A stretch of DNA of 44,319 nt from Dehalococcoidia bacterium (lineage in GTDB: Bacteria > Chloroflexota > Dehalococcoidia > GIF9 > AB-539-J10), in the NCBI GenBank assembly GCA_016930935.1, contig JAFGFT010000053.1, forward strand, positions 1 through 44,319. Direction: 5' to 3'. The notes under the pieces were generated by a model. That model made no database searches and had not been told where the DNA came from. It saw only the letters and a program-made list of their open reading frames with translations. Below, in pieces: positions 33,709 through 41,672 of the stretch; within the stretch, counting starts at the first letter, position 1; each line of letters opens with the position of its first letter. A program made the position numbers and the translations under genes.

Positions 33709-35145
33709 ATGAAGCTGAGACCGTACCAGCAGGAAGTTGCCAGGGCTGTGATGCACAGCGTTCAGCACGGTTCCGGACACGTCATCTCCGTTGAGATAGC
33801 CCGCCAGGGCGGCAAGAACGAGCTGTCAGCTCACATCGAACTGCTTCTGCTCACCCTCTGCATGGCCGATGGCGGCACCGTTATCAAGTGCTCCCCCACA
33901 TTCAAGCCGCAGACCGTTATCTCCATGCGCCGACTGTGCGACCGGCTGGATGACTTCGGCTTCGGCGGCATCTACCAGACCCAGATGGGCTACATGGTCT
34001 CCCTTGGCTCTGCCCGCGTGGTATTCCTCTCTGCAGAAGAGAACTCCAACGTGGTGGGCCATACGGCTGACCTGCTGATGGAGATAGATGAATCTCAGGA
34101 CGTGGGCAAGGAAAAGTACACCAAGGAGTTCCGGCCTATGGGCTCCTCCACCAACGTGACTACCGTGCACTACGGCACCACCTGGGATGAGTCCACGCTG
34201 CTGGAAGAGACCAAGCAGGCCAACCTGGAGATGGAGAAGCGCGACGGTATTCGGCGGCACTTCCGCTATGACTGGCAGGCTGTGGCGAGGCAGAACCCCG
34301 CCTATGGCGAGTACGTCCGTTCCGAGCGCGACAGGCTGGGAGAGGACCACCCGCTGTTCCGCACGCAGTACGCACTGCTGCCAATCGCCGGAGGCGGAAG
34401 GCTGCTCACGAGGGCACAGGTGTCCTCCACGCTTGGGGAGCACTCCCGGATGCGGTCGCCTGAGCAGGGCGCTACCTACGTGGCGGCAGTGGACATTGGC
34501 GGTGAGGCCCGCGCTTCCGCGGACGGCTCACCGGCACGGGAGCCGGACTCCACTGCGGTCACTATCGCGTCCGTGGAGACGCCGGAGCGCAACAGCAATG
34601 GCCCCGCCCTTCCCATCCTCCGCATCGTTGAACAGGCCACCTGGACAGGCGTGCCGCACGCCCAACTCATCTCCCAACTATCCGCAGTGCTGCGTCCGTG
34701 GAAACCGCGCTGCATCGTGGTTGACGCCACCGGCATGGGACAGCCTGTGGCGGGATTGCTGAAGCGGGAGTTCGGCACCCACGTGCAGCCATTCGTCTTC
34801 ACGGAGCGGTCCAAATCTGACCTGGGCTACGAGTTTCTGTCTCTCATCAACGGTAGCCGCATCAGGCTCTACGCACAGGACGGCTCTGCGGAATACCGCC
34901 AGACGCTGCACCAACTTGAGCGCGCCCGCGCTGTGTACCGCCCGAACCAGACAATGAGCTTTCACCTGGCGGAGACGGACGGGCATGACGACCTGTTGAT
35001 GAGCCTTGCGCTCCTGTCTGTGGCAGTGAAGGACTTCACCCCGCGCGTGGCCCGTGGCGCAGAGCGCCCGGAGCCGCTGTATCAACCGCAACCACTCTGG
35101 ACACGGCCCCGTGTGGCCGTGCAGCGCCCGCTCTTCCCACTATGA
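33709..35145 (+). CDS. terL: Phage terminase large subunit
   Basis: A 478-residue DNA-packaging motor. The ATPase half has a variant Walker A, EIARQGGKNELSA, at about residue 30-42 and a Walker B in LLMEIDESQDV near 125. The nuclease half has the RNase H-like acidic residues in AAVDIGGE (about 262), VVDATGMG (about 340) and GHDDLLMSLALLS (near 425). All key residues are present, so the motor could be active. Start uncertain: ATG 33709 begins the conserved run MKLRPYQQEVA; GTG 33703 would add two residues; no good ribosome site is seen. No small terminase gene adjoins it. The portal gene follows after 16 bases. Confidence 0.93.
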   Translation: MKLRPYQQEVARAVMHSVQHGSGHVISVEIARQGGKNELSAHIELLLLTLCMADGGTVIKCSPTFKPQTVISMRRLCDRLDDFGFGGIYQTQMGYMVSLGSARVVFLSAEENSNVVGHTADLLMEIDESQDVGKEKYTKEFRPMGSSTNVTTVHYGTTWDESTLLEETKQANLEMEKRDGIRRHFRYDWQAVARQNPAYGEYVRSERDRLGEDHPLFRTQYALLPIAGGGRLLTRAQVSSTLGEHSRMRSPEQGATYVAAVDIGGEARASADGSPAREPDSTAVTIASVETPERNSNGPALPILRIVEQATWTGVPHAQLISQLSAVLRPWKPRCIVVDATGMGQPVAGLLKREFGTHVQPFVFTERSKSDLGYEFLSLINGSRIRLYAQDGSAEYRQTLHQLERARAVYRPNQTMSFHLAETDGHDDLLMSLALLSVAVKDFTPRVARGAERPEPLYQPQPLWTRPRVAVQRPLFPL

Positions 35146-35161
35146 AGTGAAAGGAGAGGAT

Positions 35162-36547
35162 ATGACAGAAATGGCAGCACCACCATCCGTGGCTACTCCT
35201 CCCGAGGCGGCCTTCGTGCCGTCCGAACTGGCGCGCCGTGACACCGACCGTATGGCGGCGTACCGGCGCAACCTGGATTTCTACCGTGGCGTGCAGTGGG
35301 AGACAACCTCCCGCCAGCGCCAACTGGTGTTCAACTACGCCCGTGTCGCAGTGGACAAGGTGACCAGCTACCTCGTGGAGGGACTCTCCACCGCCTGCTA
35401 TCCGGCGAATGCCACGGCGGACTCTCACGATGAGGGGTTGCAGGGCCGTATCACGGGGGCGGAGTCTCTGCTGGAACAGGTACGGAATGAGAACGGACTG
35501 GACGCGCTGGACTATGAGACGGAGATAGATTGCGCCGTGCTGGGCGATGCCTGCTACAAGGTCACCTGGGACGCCGATGCGGAGCGCGTGCGCGTGACCG
35601 CCCCTCCCGTTTCCGGCCTGTATGCGTGGTGGTCCGGAGATGACCCTTCCCGCGTCTGGCGTGTGGCTTCCCGATACCACCTGACCGGAGAAGAACTGCT
35701 GATGCTCCACGGCATCCGCCTCCAGAAGCGGAGTGCCACCGTGACCGAGTTGTGGACTGAGCGGGAGTTCCGGCTCTATGTGGATGACGCGCTCACGGAG
35801 CAGAAGCCCAACCCCTGTGGCTTCATTCCCTTCATCATCTTCCCGAACCTGCGGGAGCCGAAGCAGTTCTGGGGTACGTCAGACATACCTGCCCTTGTGG
35901 AGCCGCAGCGCGAGCTGAACCGCGCCGTCTCCCAGCTCTCCCGCATCCTGGAGTTCTCCGGCAATCCGATTGCGGTGCTGGAGAACGTGGACGAGGCGCA
36001 GGACATCCGCACCGCGCCGGGACAGGTGTGGTCCGTCCCGGAAGGGGCGCGGGCCTATCTGCTGGACCTGCTGCAGGGTGGTGGGGTGCGGCTGCATATC
36101 GACTACATAGACACCATCTACCGCACGCTGCACGACCTGAGTGAGACGCCCCGCGCCGCGTACGGCGGCACGGAGAAGGAGCTTTCCGGTGCGGCGCTCT
36201 CCATGGAGATGAACTCCCTCATCCAGAAAGTGGGGCGCAAGCGCAGCATCCGCAGTGCGGTGTATCACCGCAGGGATGCAATGGTGCTGAAACTTGCAGA
36301 GCGGTATGCAGGGATGGACTTCTCCCACGTGACGCACCGCACCACCTGGGGTGCTGTGCTGCCGGATGATTCCACTCGCATGGCGCAGGAGGAGCAGGGA
36401 CTGGTGCAGGCAGGCATCCATTCCCGCCGGTCCGCCATGGACCGCCTTGGCGTGCGCAGTCCGGAGACGGAGTTCCGTCTGTGGTGTGAGGAGCGGGAGA
36501 TGATATTGGGCATGAACCAGCAGTTCCGCGTGAAGGGACACGAGTAG
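35162..36547 (+). CDS. Phage portal protein
   Basis: A 461-residue protein of the SPP1/HK97-type portal group, which forms the dodecameric ring for DNA passage. Typical are YRRNLDFYRGVQW at the N-terminus, FNYARVAVDKVTSYLVEGL, PFIIFPNLREPKQFWGTSDI and, in the C-terminal half, the SGAALSMEMNSLIQKVGRKR helix. Start ATG 35162 has AAAGGAGAGG upstream; the longer frame from 35054 overlaps terL and is rejected. It appears complete. Confidence 0.92.
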   Translation: MTEMAAPPSVATPPEAAFVPSELARRDTDRMAAYRRNLDFYRGVQWETTSRQRQLVFNYARVAVDKVTSYLVEGLSTACYPANATADSHDEGLQGRITGAESLLEQVRNENGLDALDYETEIDCAVLGDACYKVTWDADAERVRVTAPPVSGLYAWWSGDDPSRVWRVASRYHLTGEELLMLHGIRLQKRSATVTELWTEREFRLYVDDALTEQKPNPCGFIPFIIFPNLREPKQFWGTSDIPALVEPQRELNRAVSQLSRILEFSGNPIAVLENVDEAQDIRTAPGQVWSVPEGARAYLLDLLQGGGVRLHIDYIDTIYRTLHDLSETPRAAYGGTEKELSGAALSMEMNSLIQKVGRKRSIRSAVYHRRDAMVLKLAERYAGMDFSHVTHRTTWGAVLPDDSTRMAQEEQGLVQAGIHSRRSAMDRLGVRSPETEFRLWCEEREMILGMNQQFRVKGHE

Positions 36548-36631
36548 TGGTGGAGAGGTTGGGTGTGAGACAGCCGGATGGAACACCGGTCGCTGCAGGC
36601 AATTCCCAGGGGCAATGGGGAAGGGTTATCC

Positions 36632-36660
36632 GTAGGGGCGATGGCATGCCTCGCCCGTAC
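36632..36660. repeat. Class B REP-like palindrome inside the virion block
   Basis: GTAGGGGCGATGGCATGCC with a matching right arm ending CGCCCGTAC. First of three host-type repeats in the 542-base gap between portal and scaffold genes, which otherwise holds no gene. Confidence 0.75.
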
Positions 36661-36714
36661 GGTCGTGAATGGGACATGGTTGTGATGAACGATGATGCAT
36701 ATGGCAATCCGGGT

Positions 36715-36854
36715 GTAGGGGCCGTTCGAGAACGGCCCGGTGGTTGTCGGGAATCGCGGTTGTGGGAATCCGGCAGATTGAGTGGTGCGCTCCATGACGG
36801 GAACTCCGACCTTGTCCCGTGCCGGAGAACGGGCTCTTCTCGAAGAGCCCCTAC
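36715..36854. repeat. Class A paired REP-like unit, copy 4 (140 bp), inside the virion block
   Basis: Same arms and same 140-bp length as copies 1 and 3 in the host part of the window, here lying between the portal and scaffold genes. Confidence 0.9.
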
Positions 36855-36904
36855 ACAAGAACGCGCCACCACTGCAGCGGTTAGTGACGCTGTGTGGCGA
36901 TTGT

Positions 36905-36933
36905 GTTACGGGCGAGGCATGCCTCGCCCCTAC
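36905..36933. repeat. Class B REP-like palindrome inside the virion block
   Basis: Perfect GGGCGAGGCATGCCTCGCCC core, ending GCCCCTAC. With the two preceding repeats it fills the portal-scaffold gap. Confidence 0.82.
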
Positions 36934-37089
36934 AAATAGTAAGACCGATTCACCACCTCCCCGCAACTGCAATGGAAGATGAGCACGGCAGGTGAGGTAG
37001 GCACACGATGCGTAGGCAGTGCGAGAGAGCAGAGAGCTGACCGCGCACGCGGACCGCTTCAGACTACATAACGAGAGGAGGGTTCTTCA

Positions 37090-37614
37090 GTGGACAACGG
37101 ACAGGACAACACAGCGACTGCCGTCAGTGGCAATGGCCATTCAACACCGGAGGAACGGGAGAACATCGCGGGGCAGCTTGCCGAAGAGCAGCGGGAGATG
37201 AGGGAGGTGGAGGCAGCCATCTCTGAACGGGATACCCGAATCGGTGAACTTGAAGCCGCCCTGGAACGCACCCGCGAGGAAGTGGCGGGCAAGCAGGTGG
37301 AGATGGACAACGCGTGGGCGGAGATGACCGCACTGCGCGAGGTGAAGGATGCGGCCGTTTTCGGCTATCGCGATGCGTTGCGGCTGGCACATCCGGAGCT
37401 TCCAGCCGACCTCATTACCGGTGATTCTCCGGAAGAACTGGCGGCGTCCGTCGTGGGCGCACAGGCCCTTGTGGAGAAGGTGCGCGCAGCGCTGCAGTCA
37501 GAGAGGCAGGCGGCACGCATGCCCGCCGGTGCGCCGGTCGATTCAGGCCCGGACCTTGCCGGCCTCTCCGCCAGGGAGAAGATAGCCGCCGGCGTGACAC
37601 ATCCATCGAAATAG
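37090..37614 (+). CDS. Phage capsid scaffolding protein (probable)
   Basis: A 174-residue acidic, highly helical protein with a coiled coil from about residue 20 to 90 (QLAEEQREMREVEAAI, then ELEAALERTREEV) and a short structured C-terminal end before the capsid gene. Size, coil and position directly before the capsid gene are those of a scaffold. GTG start with GAGGAGG ten bases upstream. It is identified by context more than by sequence. Confidence 0.75.
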   Translation: MDNGQDNTATAVSGNGHSTPEERENIAGQLAEEQREMREVEAAISERDTRIGELEAALERTREEVAGKQVEMDNAWAEMTALREVKDAAVFGYRDALRLAHPELPADLITGDSPEELAASVVGAQALVEKVRAALQSERQAARMPAGAPVDSGPDLAGLSAREKIAAGVTHPSK

Positions 37615-37634
37615 TGGGGAGGTAGAGGAACCAT

Positions 37635-38555
37635 ATGGCACTGACACTTGTTGAGGCAGAGAAACTTTCAAACGACGTCCTGTTGCAGGGCGTTATCGAG
37701 ACCGTTATCAAGGACAGCCCCATCCTGCAGACCCTGCCGTTCATCCAGATACAGGGGAACGGGCTGACCTATACCCGGGAATCTGTGTTGCCCTCCATCG
37801 CCTTCTACGATGTGGGCGATACCTGGGCGGAGTCCACTCCCACGTTCACGCAGGCAACTGCCACGCTCAAGATCATGGGTGGCGATGCGGACGTGGACAA
37901 CTACCTGCGCTCCACGCGCTCCAACGTCCAGGACCTGGAGACCGCAGTGATAGAGCAGAAGGCCAAGGCGTTGCGGCACACGTTTGAGGAGTACTTCATC
38001 TATGGCAACTCCGCAACAAGCAGCAAGCAGTTCGATGGTGTGAGGAAGCTCATCGATACCACTGCAACTTCCGACCAGCTTATCGCGGCTGGGGCCTCCG
38101 GCGCCACGCTGACGTTGGCGATGGTGGACCAGCTTGTGGATGCGGTGCGGGGTGGCAAACCTGACCTGCTGCTGATGTCGCGTCGCAGCCGCCGCAAGAT
38201 TCAGACGCTTGCGCGTGCGGCGGGGAACAACCTCCAGGTGGGCACCGGTGTGTTGGGCCAGCAGGTCCAGCTCTACAACGGCATCCCGGTGGGGATTTCC
38301 GACTGGGTGCTGGACACGCACACCGTCAGCTCCAGCGTGGAGACCGCCGTCACAGGGGCACTGTGCTCCACCATCTATGCGCTCCGCTTCGGGGAAGGCG
38401 CGCTCTGCGGTCTGTCCAGTCCGGAGATGCTGCAGGTGGAGAGGGTCGGCCAGCTTGAGACGAAGGACGCCACCCGCCACCGCATCAAGTGGTACACCAG
38501 CCTGGCGCTGTTCTCATCCATTTCCTGCGCGGCGCTCATCGGAGTGAAGGACTAG
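37635..38555 (+). CDS. Major capsid protein, HK97-like
   Basis: A 306-residue protein. KLSNDVLLQGVIETVIKDSPILQTLPF at the N-terminus, the EEYFIYGNSATSSKQFDGVRKLI run, DLLLMSRRSRRKIQTLAR and a late NGIPVGISDWV are typical of the short HK97-fold capsid proteins without a protease-cleaved delta domain, in agreement with a separate scaffold gene and no protease gene. ATG with GGGGAGG upstream. Appears complete. Confidence 0.88.
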   Translation: MALTLVEAEKLSNDVLLQGVIETVIKDSPILQTLPFIQIQGNGLTYTRESVLPSIAFYDVGDTWAESTPTFTQATATLKIMGGDADVDNYLRSTRSNVQDLETAVIEQKAKALRHTFEEYFIYGNSATSSKQFDGVRKLIDTTATSDQLIAAGASGATLTLAMVDQLVDAVRGGKPDLLLMSRRSRRKIQTLARAAGNNLQVGTGVLGQQVQLYNGIPVGISDWVLDTHTVSSSVETAVTGALCSTIYALRFGEGALCGLSSPEMLQVERVGQLETKDATRHRIKWYTSLALFSSISCAALIGVKD

Positions 38556-38570
38556 GAAGGGTGTGGGACT

Positions 38571-38682
38571 GATGGACACGGTGGACGCTGTGGACCGCAT
38601 GGACGGAAGAGAGTTGCGATGCGGACCCACAGGCAGTCCTGTGGTACGTGTCCATGATGTCCATGGTGTCCATTACGTCCAT
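38571..38682. repeat. Inverted pair of 9-base-period arrays (long hairpin)
   Basis: TGGAC occurs at 38573, 38582, 38591 and 38600; GTCCAT occurs at 38650, 38659, 38668 and 38677. Both arms have an exact 9-base period, so they pair in register as four short helices broken by 3-base internal loops. At the tip CCACAGG-CAGT-CCTGTGG (38627-38644) forms a further hairpin. It lies between the capsid gene and the next structural gene. Confidence 0.8.
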
Positions 38683-38731
38683 CACTCCCGTGGAACGTGG
38701 AACCAGGACAACAAAGGAGGAACAACACACT

Positions 38732-39163
38732 ATGGCAGTAGAGATTTCAGGAATAACCCCTTTGTCATTTCAACTGGACAATGCGGCCGCGGCACTGGCG
38801 GCAACCGACACGGCGCTCGTGCCCGTGCAGGGCGCCGGTTCCGTTGCGGTGTACCACGCGATTCAGGACGGCTTCATACGCGGGCTCGATTGCGAGATAG
38901 AGACTGCGCAGGACGATGGGGACGACGTCATCTTCAGCGTCTATGTGGGAGGCACCCGCGACGACGACTCCGCGGTCACCCTGTCCGGCGCGGGCACGGC
39001 TGGTGGCGCGACCTACGGGACGCAGCGGTTCGACAAGGGCGGCATACCCGTGTCCGAGGGCGACTCAATCGTGGTCAAGGCGAAGTCCACCGATGCCGCC
39101 AACTGCACCCCTGCGGGCATGGTGGCGGTGGTAATCCTGCAATTGGGCGAGAGCGAGATATAG
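38732..39163 (+). CDS. Phage structural protein, likely head decoration or fibre
   Basis: A 143-residue, beta-rich protein rich in Ala, Gly, Asp and Thr. No family is recognised. It is placed after the capsid gene, where decoration and head-fibre proteins are found. ATG with AAAGGAGG upstream; the frame extends into the 9-base array, which is not coding. Confidence 0.6.
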   Translation: MAVEISGITPLSFQLDNAAAALAATDTALVPVQGAGSVAVYHAIQDGFIRGLDCEIETAQDDGDDVIFSVYVGGTRDDDSAVTLSGAGTAGGATYGTQRFDKGGIPVSEGDSIVVKAKSTDAANCTPAGMVAVVILQLGESEI

Positions 39164-39177
39164 CGCAGAACGCACAA

Positions 39178-39206
39178 GGGAAAGGGGACATAAGGCTCCC
39201 TTCCCC
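39178..39206 (+). promoter_or_regulatory. Leader hairpin 1 with adjacent ribosome site
   Basis: GGGAAAGGG pairs with CCCTTCCC with one bulged A; GGAGG follows without a gap and the ATG lies at 39218. Its left arm ACAAGGGAAAGGG resembles that of hairpin 3. Confidence 0.55.
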
Positions 39207-39217
39207 GGAGGTGATAG

Positions 39218-39637
39218 ATGGAAGAATACCCGCGTGTGGTGTACGGGCACGACAGCCTGGGAGAACCACAGTGCCCTGCCGTGGACGCTGATGGCATCCT
39301 GGATGTCTCGGCGACACGGGTGTCCGGCTGGAAGACGGCGACTATCGATGTCTCCGAGGACGACGACCTCTCCGGAGAGATAGACCTGGGAGAGCACTAC
39401 CGGTACCTCGCCGTCATCCTGCCTGCGCTCACGCAGTCGCGCGTTGGCGTACAGGTCGCGCCGGCCTCCGGTGGTTCGTTTGTGGTCCTGGGCAATGGCA
39501 ATGCTGCGCAGACTGACCTGACGACCGGAGAGTACGCCACCGTGTTCGACATCGGCGGCTGGCGCTACGTGAGGCTCTCAACATCTGTGGCACAGGCGGC
39601 AGACCGGGAGTTCAGTATCCAGGGAGTAAGGGGGTAG
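39218..39637 (+). CDS. Phage structural protein, unknown
   Basis: A 139-residue beta-rich protein (YRYLAVILPALTQSRVGVQV, FDIGGWRYVRLSTS), compatible with a jelly-roll or head-fibre fold. ATG with GGAGG seven bases upstream. The next gene starts three bases after its stop, so they form one unit. Confidence 0.6.
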   Translation: MEEYPRVVYGHDSLGEPQCPAVDADGILDVSATRVSGWKTATIDVSEDDDLSGEIDLGEHYRYLAVILPALTQSRVGVQVAPASGGSFVVLGNGNAAQTDLTTGEYATVFDIGGWRYVRLSTSVAQAADREFSIQGVRG

Positions 39638-39639
39638 CC

Positions 39640-40212
39640 ATGAGTATCGAGGCGCATGATGGACTTGAACTATGGAAGCCAACCGTCTTCAACCCCTGGG
39701 GCAGAATGGTGGAAGGGCACTACTACGGCATGACCGGCTCAAATGCCTACAACTGCGGGGCGAACTACCTTATCGGCCAGTACCTCTACCTGCCTGTGGG
39801 TGGCACGTATGACCGCCTTGGCATCTCCGTGCAGACTGCGGGCAATGCCGGTGCGAAGGCACGGCTGGGCATCTATGACTGCGGCGACGCGCTGTATCCG
39901 GGCGGCCTCATCCTGGACGCCGGAGAAGTGGAAGTGACAACCACGGGTGTGAAAGAGATAAGTATCAATCAGCACCTGCCTGGAGGCATCTACTTCCTGG
40001 CTCTGACGACGAACGATACGGCCGTGAAGTTCTGGATGCTGAGTATCCCGATGGCCGTGAGTCCACTGGGTCTTGGAACCACAATCAACTATTCACGATG
40101 TGGGTGGAAGGTGTCCCGGACGTATGGCGTGCTGCCGTCCGTGTTTTCTGCGGGTGCGGCTGCCATGAACGAACAGTGGTCGCTCGCACTCCGTTTGCAG
40201 ACGCTGGATTAG
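39640..40212 (+). CDS. Phage structural protein with beta-sandwich, possibly receptor-binding
   Basis: A 190-residue protein with alternating beta pattern (GTYDRLGISVQTAGNAGAKARLGIYDCGD, then GGIYFLALTTNDTAVKFWML), as in tail-tip or head-fibre carbohydrate-binding domains. Eight bases upstream is GGGG; start ATG 39640. No family recognised. Confidence 0.6.
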   Translation: MSIEAHDGLELWKPTVFNPWGRMVEGHYYGMTGSNAYNCGANYLIGQYLYLPVGGTYDRLGISVQTAGNAGAKARLGIYDCGDALYPGGLILDAGEVEVTTTGVKEISINQHLPGGIYFLALTTNDTAVKFWMLSIPMAVSPLGLGTTINYSRCGWKVSRTYGVLPSVFSAGAAAMNEQWSLALRLQTLD

Positions 40213-40246
40213 GAAGGGCTACCGGCAGGTGCAGGACAAAAAATAG

Positions 40247-40274
40247 GGGGAAGGGGTGGCAGCGTCCCTTCCCC
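40247..40274 (+). promoter_or_regulatory. Leader hairpin 2 with adjacent ribosome site
   Basis: GGGGAAGGG and CCCTTCCCC form a perfect 9-bp stem around a 10-base loop; GAAAGGAGAGGAGG follows directly and a GTG lies at 40294. Confidence 0.65.
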
Positions 40275-40293
40275 GAAAGGAGAGGAGGAATCT

Positions 40294-40374
40294 GTGGAAG
40301 GCTACTTTGACTTGTTCTTCACAACCCCACCCAGCCACAGGTTCCTAGGCTTTCACGATAATCGTACGCGATAA
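40294..40374 (+). CDS. Tiny open frame after leader hairpin 2
   Basis: GTG with a very strong ribosome site opens a 26-codon frame starting MEGYFDLFFTT and rich in aromatic residues. It may be a small peptide or the stub of a deleted gene. No homology can be claimed. Confidence 0.3.
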   Translation: MEGYFDLFFTTPPSHRFLGFHDNRTR

Positions 40375-40431
40375 TCTTGTCAAGTCTTTTGTCGTTTGCC
40401 GTGGGAAATTGAGAAGAAAGTAAGAACCTGG

Positions 40432-40468
40432 GACAAGGGAAGGGAGGCCCCCACTCCTTTCCCTTGTC
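40432..40468 (+). promoter_or_regulatory. Leader hairpin 3 with adjacent ribosome site
   Basis: GACAAGGGAAGGGAG pairs with CTCCTTTCCCTTGTC (15 positions, one G-T pair) around GCCCCCA. GAGGAGG follows five bases later and a GTG lies at 40485. Confidence 0.65.
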
Positions 40469-40484
40469 AAATGAGGAGGACACA

Positions 40485-40631
40485 GTGCCGCAACGAGGCT
40501 CATTAGATACACACTCTTGTGCAGCATGCGTCCTTGATTCGATGGTATGCATCTCTTTCATTTCTGTCAAATTACTCGTATACGACGAATACTGTACGTG
40601 TGAAGATGCCCTGCATCATGGTGGTGGATAA
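40485..40631 (+). CDS. Small open frame after leader hairpin 3
   Basis: A 48-codon frame from GTG, with GAGGAGG five bases upstream, rich in Cys and with one weakly hydrophobic run (MVCISFISVKLLVY). Too short to assign; real or remnant. Confidence 0.3.
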   Translation: MPQRGSLDTHSCAACVLDSMVCISFISVKLLVYDEYCTCEDALHHGGG

Positions 40632-40656
40632 GTCGTGTCCGGCTCGATGGAGGGGG

Positions 40657-40688
40657 GTGAGAGAGGAGGCTCCCATCTCCTCCCTCAC
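40657..40688 (+). promoter_or_regulatory. Leader hairpin 4 with adjacent ribosome site
   Basis: GTGAGAGAGGAG pairs with CTCCTCCCTCAC (one mismatch) around an 8-base loop; AGGAGGG and a GTG at 40709 follow. The frame from that GTG (50 codons) overlaps the connector gene out of frame, so it is probably not a gene. Confidence 0.55.
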
Positions 40689-40808
40689 AGCTAGGAGGGA
40701 AACTCCGCGTGCAGTCGTGTCGTGAAACACACCGAGCGGATAGGGTACGGAGAGTGCCTGAACGAAAATCGTGCTGTCAATATGGCACTGCTCGTCAGGA
40801 GAAGAATA

Positions 40809-41426
40809 ATGTCGACTACGATAGCAACACTCAGGGCGCGACTTCGCGTGGACCTTGATGAGGCTTCCGCCGACAGGTGGAGCGATGACGACCTCGACCG
40901 CCACATCGGCCATGCCGTGCGTGATATCAACAGAACTGCTCCCCGTGAAATGACGTCGAGCGGTCTGACCATACCGGACCCCGCCTCCCGGGAGATGGAC
41001 ATATCCTCCCTCACCGGCCTCATTCACGTGGTGGCGGTGGAGTATCCGCTGGATGGATACCCACGTTTACTACGCCATTTCGAGATATGGGGCTCCACGC
41101 TACGGCTGCTCTCGGACACGATGCCAGTGGCAGGTGCTGACGTCTGTGTCTATTACACCGCGCAGCACACGGTGGACGCAGAAGGTTCCACGCTTCAACC
41201 GTACCTTGAGGACCTTGCCCTCGTGGGCGCTTCAGGCTATGCGGCGCTGGAGTACGTGGCTTATCTCTTCAACCGCGTCACCGTGGGCGGAGAGGATTCT
41301 GCACAGCATCTGCATGCATTCGCCAACGACCGCCTGATGCAGTTCCGCCAGGACCTTACGGCGCTCAAGCGTGAGCGCTACAGGGCCATCAGGACCGGTG
41401 AACTATGGTCGGAGGACGAACGATGA
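40809..41426 (+). CDS. Phage head-tail connector / adaptor protein
   Basis: A 205-residue protein. The start MSTTIATLRARLRVDLDE with RWSDDDLDRHIGHAVRDIN is the helical beginning of gp6-like connector (DUF-type adaptor) proteins; the long C-terminal helix is rich in Arg and Glu. ATG 40809 has AGGAG seven bases upstream; the frame from 40722 is longer but has no fitting ribosome site. Its stop overlaps the start of the next gene (ATGA). Confidence 0.75.
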   Translation: MSTTIATLRARLRVDLDEASADRWSDDDLDRHIGHAVRDINRTAPREMTSSGLTIPDPASREMDISSLTGLIHVVAVEYPLDGYPRLLRHFEIWGSTLRLLSDTMPVAGADVCVYYTAQHTVDAEGSTLQPYLEDLALVGASGYAALEYVAYLFNRVTVGGEDSAQHLHAFANDRLMQFRQDLTALKRERYRAIRTGELWSEDER

Positions 41427-41656
41427 GGAAGCCCACCACCGTCGTACATGTGGGGCTTGGGGTGGTGGCGGCACTGGCTGCGTTGAGCAGCGCGTGCCTG
41501 GCGGTGCTGCTGTTCGGTGGCTTTGCCCTCTATGAGTACTGGCAGGAAAAGAAGGTGAAGGACAGTGGTTGCACGGATTTCTGGGAGGGATTGCTTGGAC
41601 TCGGCATGACCACCACGTTGATTGTGGCGGCGCAGCTCTTCCGGGCGGTCAACTGA
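41423..41656 (+). CDS. Holin-like small membrane protein
   Basis: A 77-residue protein with two membrane helices (about 8-38 and 55-75) joined by a charged segment (WQEKKVKDSGCTDFWEG). Size and topology fit a class II holin, but no endolysin gene is present, so another membrane role is possible. ATG overlaps the previous stop; GGAGG eight bases upstream. Confidence 0.55.
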   Translation: MRKPTTVVHVGLGVVAALAALSSACLAVLLFGGFALYEYWQEKKVKDSGCTDFWEGLLGLGMTTTLIVAAQLFRAVN

Positions 41657-41672
41657 AGATGGGGAGGCAGTC

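Noticed and set aside
36547-36939. 130-codon open frame between portal and scaffold genes
   Set aside because: It consists of the translated repeats; similar peptides arise at every class A unit.
38571-38682. Possible CRISPR-like array
   Set aside because: Units are 9 bases with 3-base variable parts and the two halves are inverted; no spacers, leader or cas gene.
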